Positions 59,776 to 64,000 of a DNA stretch of 64,000 bases are shown here, piece by piece (position 1 is the stretch's first letter; every line of letters begins with the position of its first letter). The notes under the pieces are model-generated. The model saw nothing but the letters and a program-made list of their open reading frames with translations, did no database searches and was not told the origin of the DNA. Position numbers and translations under genes: made by a program. The stretch lies in the NCBI RefSeq assembly GCF_014805685.1, contig NC_060898.1, forward strand, positions 4,620,501 to 4,684,500, read 5' to 3'. The stretch comes from Silurus meridionalis. Taxonomy: Eukaryota > Chordata > Actinopteri > Siluriformes > Siluridae.

Positions 59776-61198
59776 ATCAAAGTTGTGATTCTAGTAAAGC
59801 TCATGACTCATAATAGGCAACCAAACTGTAATCCATTTTAAGATAATGCAAGTTATATAGCAAGACAATCAGTTATCAGAAAGGCTCAGTGCTTATACAT
59901 ATAATAGAAATGGCGAGATTTGTTTTCCATGTTTTTCTTCCAGAAACAACAACTGAAAAAGTAAAATTTGACACTTACAGTACATGTTTACCCCAAGACT
60001 AACAGCCAATAATCCACCAAACCATTTCCACTCTCCCACATTTATCTCCTGCACCATAATAAAATTAACAATGAACCGTGAAAATTAAATCGTAATAGTA
60101 AATAAAAACAAATAGACCAAATTAGAGGCACGTTTTCATAAGGTTTTAAAGCCACGACGTACAGAACATCAAACAAAGATACTGAAGAAAACGTAACCTA
60201 ATAAATAACAAATAAGTAACCGCAGAACGGCCAAATCCTATCGATGTTTCGAACTATTCAGGTTCACCCCTAGACCAATTACATGTTACATTCCTATTGA
60301 AAGGAGGATCGTATGCCGTTCCATGGGCACGTTCGTGGTCTGCATGAAATAAAACTTTCGTATGTAAAAAATTTAAGATGGCATAAGTGGCCATATTTAA
60401 ATTAATCTGGCTATCAATATATTTTTATTCTAACAGTCAATTAGGATGGAAAGCCTTCATCTTTTCAAACTATGTAATTAGAAATTTCAAAATTTCAAAT
60501 TGATCCTCTTATTAAATCCTTTTTTTTTTTTTTTGTAGTTTTAAAAATGATATCAGATCCCACACCCACACTGAAGCTCTGGATGGTGTTGAGGATGCTT
60601 TTGGGATCTCCATTCCACCAGTATCCTTTTTCTTGGGAATGGCACTCGCTCATCTTCCTTTTATACAGCGACTAATACTTTTATACTCAAGTAATACTTG
60701 AGTAGATATTCTCATTTATAGATATTCCTATTAGTTTGTCCTGTATTTCTTTAAATGACTTTAAAGGTCATTTAAGGTTTGTTTAAATTATCTTTAAGGT
60801 CATGGATATGAAGCAACTGAGGTTCACCAAAATCTAATAGAAATTTGGATTGGAAACTGTTTAAACCTGACACCATAATCTATAAATCAACGAATTAAAA
60901 GCGCTTTAATCAAAGCTCACTTTCATAAATCCACATGGTGTAAATGTTCCTGCTAACGATTTATGACAAATTTTATGTGTTCAGTTTAATAAATGTTTTA
61001 TATAAATATTTGAATGTCTCATATAAATGTTTAAAAGTGTCCGTCATGGTTGGGTTCATATTTAATTTAGTTCAAATTAATTTTTTTCTTAAATTTAGGT
61101 TAAAAGTCAGATATGTGCACATATATAGTGTAGCAAAAGCTTATAAATTGTAAATCAGTAGACCGAATGCAGCTGAGCCTTATCCCCTGGTGCACCTG

Positions 61199-61201
<3 letters not shown>

Positions 61202-61255
<54 letters not shown>
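61202..61255. repeat. (TG)n microsatellite
   Basis: Perfect TG run of about 54 bases. Confidence 0.98.
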
Positions 61256-61256
<1 letters not shown>

Positions 61257-61420
61257 TGGCTGCAGGAAGTAGCAGAGGAGTACACATGAGCCAGGTGAAA
61301 GGCCAGGCACGGTAATAACTCAAGTAATGGTCTGTTTTAGGAGCGATGATAAAAGCCTTATTTGATCTTAGAGTAATGGAGCAGGCATGAAGAGGGAGAA
61401 TAAGAGAGTCAGAGAGGAGG

Positions 61421-61425
<5 letters not shown>

Positions 61426-61457
<32 letters not shown>
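61426..61457. repeat. (GA)n microsatellite
   Basis: GA run of about 32 bases in a purine-rich surround (61388-61460). Confidence 0.95.
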
Positions 61458-61460
<3 letters not shown>

Positions 61461-61944
61461 CTGGAAGCTGCCAAGCACTGTGAATTGTTGTTCTACAGAT
61501 TGCTTCGAAAGAGATATATATTATACCGGACCCAGGAGGAGCAGTGGATCAATAGATCAATATTACAGGGTGGAAATATAGGCAGGAGTTGGCTGTAGTT
61601 AACATTCTTTTGTTGAAGTGTTATACTTCCTGCTAAAGTTACTTCTGGCTCACTGTCTGGGCGTCTGTATTATAGCTAGTAGCTAGATAGCTAAATTCAT
61701 TTCTGTAGTTATCTTGGCTTTGGGGTTTATTTCCGGAGCCAAAAACGTCAAACTGTAGAAGCTTTTAAAATCCCCTGGAAAGAGTCGGAAGAGCTACATG
61801 AATGGCCTAAAGATGCAAGACATGACTGAGTAACTTGAGAACTATACGGATGGATTTAGACTGTAAATCATTTAGGACTGTAATATACATAAACAGTTCT
61901 GCATTTAAGGACTGATCACTGAACAGCACACCTCGGAAATGATA

Positions 61945-62177
61945 AAACTGAAATGAACATTCAGTGTCACCCAGATGAGGACGAGTTCCTTTTAACTCTT
62001 GTTCGTCTCAAAGTTTCTTCCATCTCAGGGAGTTTTTTCTTTCTACTCTCGCCACTGGCTCACTCATTAGGGATAAACTTATAGGCATTAAACTTCATAT
62101 TTATAACCTCTATTTGTATAAAGCTGCTTTGGAACAATGTTAAAAGTTCTGTATAAAATCAAAAATAAACTGAACTA
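61945..62177 (+). mobile_element. LINE-like 3' region, second copy of the 44030 family
   Basis: Shared phrases with 44370-44600 are tgtcacccagatgaggac, agtttcttcc, gggagtttttt, cactcattagggataaact, gtataaagctgctttgg and an A/T-rich end (aaataaactgaactaaa). It is more diverged than the first copy, and the minisatellite starts right after it. Confidence 0.7.
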
Positions 62178-62179
62178 AA

Positions 62180-63112
62180 GAGTGAGGCAGAATAAGAATC
62201 GGATTATTGAGTTAGAATGTAAGTCATATTTAGTTAGAACGTAAATAGTGGGACGGAATGGTGATTCGGAATAGTTAGTTGGAATAGTGAGGCAGAATTG
62301 TGCATCAGAATAGAATCAGAATCAGAATAGAGTCAGAAAAGTAAGACAGATTGGTTAGTCTAAACAGTGAGGCAAATTAGGGATTCGAAATAGTGAGTCA
62401 GAATATTGAGGCAGATTAGTGAAGTAAAATAGTGAGTCAGAATAATAAGTTAGAGGAGTGAGCTGGAATAGTGAGGCCAAATAGTGAATCGGGATTATGA
62501 CTCGGATTAATGAGTCTGAATAATGAGTCAGAGGAGTGAGCTGGAATAGTGAGGCAGAATTGTGAATCAGATTAGTGAGACAGAAAAGTGAGTAAGACGG
62601 AATAGTAAGTCGGTAGAGTGAGACAGAATAGTGAGTCGGAATTGTGAGGCAGAATAGTGAGGCGGAATAGTGAGGCGGAATAGTGAGGCGGAATAGTGAG
62701 GCGGAATAGTGAGTCGGAATAGTGAGGCGGAATAGTGAGGCGGAATAGTAAGGCAGAATAGTGAGGCAGAATAGTGAGGCAGAATAGTGAGTCGGAATTG
62801 TGAGGCAGAATAGTGAAGCGGAATAGTGAGTCGGAATTGTGAGGCAGAATAGTGAGTTGGAATAGTGAGGCGGAATAGTGAGACGGAATAGTGAGACGGA
62901 ATAGTTAGTCGGAATAGTAAGGCAGAATAGTGAGGCGGAATAGTGAGGCGGAATAGTGAGACGGAATAGTGAGGCAGAATAGTGAGACAGAATAGTAAAT
63001 GGGAATTGTAAGTCAGATTAGTGGGTTACAATAGTGGGGGGGAACAGTTAAGTGGAATAGAGAGACGGAACAGTGAGTCAGGATAGTGAATTGGATTAGT
63101 CAGACAGAATTG
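62180..63112. repeat. minisatellite of 13-bp units (GTGAGGCGGAATA), about 0.93 kb
   Basis: The unit and variants with GTC, GAC, GGCA or GTT in the variable positions repeat head to tail. They are most regular at 62600-62990 and more degenerate on both edges. The period of 13 and TAG/TGA within the unit keep every frame closed on the plus strand. There are no distinct spacers. Confidence 0.96.
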
Positions 63113-64000
63113 TACGCTGTTACGAAAATACATGCTGACAGTTACAGCATAATTGACCTCCTTCATGAAAATGAACCAAAATTACTATATTAAACATTAT
63201 ATAATAATCCTAACAATTGTATGTGTAAATGCTGCCACTGTACACTATTTTAACACAAAAAAATCATTTTCAACAATACATTTTCTTTTTTTTGTAGTGC
63301 AGTAGTACTGATCGTGGCATAGATTGATCCTGGACCACCCATTCAAACGAAACTATTTAAAGCTCTGCAAGATATCTAAATGAAATGCTTTAATATTTAA
63401 TATTACTAGATTCCATTCTTGGTTCCTGCTCTCATTTCTGTTGATCTTTCTTTTCTAATCATCCTAAAGATCTGTGTAAACGTCTGTCAATAGTTAACCT
63501 CCCAGCAAAGGGAAACAGGTTTGGGGTAAATAAGCACATTTATGGTGTCAATCTCATGATTTTTTAAAAACCTCTTTAATAGAGTTTTGTGTCAAAATAT
63601 ACACAAACTCAGGATCCGAAGGTGCCAATAGTTTTTGAGCCTATAGAGTGTCTGTAGTTCGGCTGTAATGCATGCAGTCTGGATGAAGGGTGATATTGCA
63701 TACAAAAAAAAGAAAGCATGTGCAGAAGCTTGTATTGAAGCCTGTACTTCACAGGCTGACAAAAATGATGTATAGCATCTGGTATATCACCCTGTAAAGT
63801 GTGTAAATATGCAGGGTGTGCAAACATATGAGAGAAAAATGTGCTCTGCGGAGTGTCAGAAAGCGAATTGGTTCAGAGAAATGGCTCTGTAGAAGGTGTG
63901 TGTGTGGGTGGGTGTGGGTGCGCACACTCAAATAGTGCTCAGGCACTCAGTGGGTATTGAGAGAGCGCTGATTGATTGTCCAGTGAAAAGCCACATCCAA

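Larger units (their letters stand above)
58496..64000 (+). other. mmp17 intron 3, 5' part (phase 2, runs off the window)
   Basis: The intron begins GTATAG after the split Arg codon. No exon matching the first catalytic-domain block of an MMP occurs before 64000. 58500-59500 and 59780-61200 contain nothing recognisable apart from T-runs. Later parts hold a LINE 3' end, microsatellites and a minisatellite. 63120-64000 shows only a short TG/GGGTGTG-rich patch near 63895-63925. Confidence 0.75.

Noticed and set aside
60538..60645. Candidate mmp17 exon 4 after a strong T-run and tag
   Set aside because: The downstream frame (KNDIRSHTHTEALDGVEDAFG) does not match the start of an MMP catalytic domain and would not continue Arg135 into the expected strand.
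62180..63112. CRISPR-like array
   Set aside because: Units of 13 bp are contiguous with no unique spacers of constant length, and the context is a vertebrate intron.

Overview
The window is vertebrate genomic DNA, almost certainly from a teleost fish. It is AT-rich and intron-dominated. It is full of dinucleotide microsatellites and of repeat families typical of fish: Tc1-like and pogo-like relics, hAT-type miniature elements, tRNA-derived SINEs, and LINE 3' ends. No bacterial operon, phage, CRISPR array or complete transposase gene is present. The repeat mix suggests an otophysan such as a catfish or characin, but this is inference.

Only one host protein-coding gene is supported: the 5' part of a GPI-anchored-type matrix metalloproteinase, best matched to mmp17 (MT4-MMP), on the plus strand. 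Exon 1 (8675-8809) encodes the signal peptide. Exon 2 (56718-56850) encodes most of the peptidoglycan-binding-like prodomain. Exon 3 (58360-58495) encodes the cysteine switch (PRCSLPD) and a furin-type RRRR site. The three exons join in frame through introns of phase 0, 1 and 2 and give 135 codons. The catalytic, hemopexin and GPI-signal exons are not in the window and should lie beyond base 64000.

Layout. 1-8160 is intergenic: a T/G-rich degenerate repeat, a Tc1 transposase DNA-binding relic, two further Tc1 relics, a decayed SINE, then a very long AC tract and a pyrimidine tract. 8121-8674 is a CpG-rich promoter and leader region with AC/CG/GT alternating tracts and several upstream ATGs. 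8810-56717 is intron 1 (47.9 kb) and holds most of the mobile-element fossils: an hAT element with a SINE nested in it, six Tc1 relics, two pogo-like non-autonomous elements (one nested in an older Tigger-like element), an integrase-like relic, a second hAT element, a LINE ORF relic, and recent local duplications at 48 kb and 52-55.5 kb. 56851-58359 is intron 2. 58496-64000 is the start of intron 3, with a LINE 3' end, a second LINE-like tail and, directly abutting it, a 0.93 kb minisatellite of 13-bp units.

I did not find a new gene system. The most informative observations are the nested insertions with clear target-site duplications, the 3' tail shared by the SINEs and a LINE, the minisatellite that begins at a retroelement tail, and the Z-DNA-prone tracts with upstream ORFs at the mmp17 5' end.
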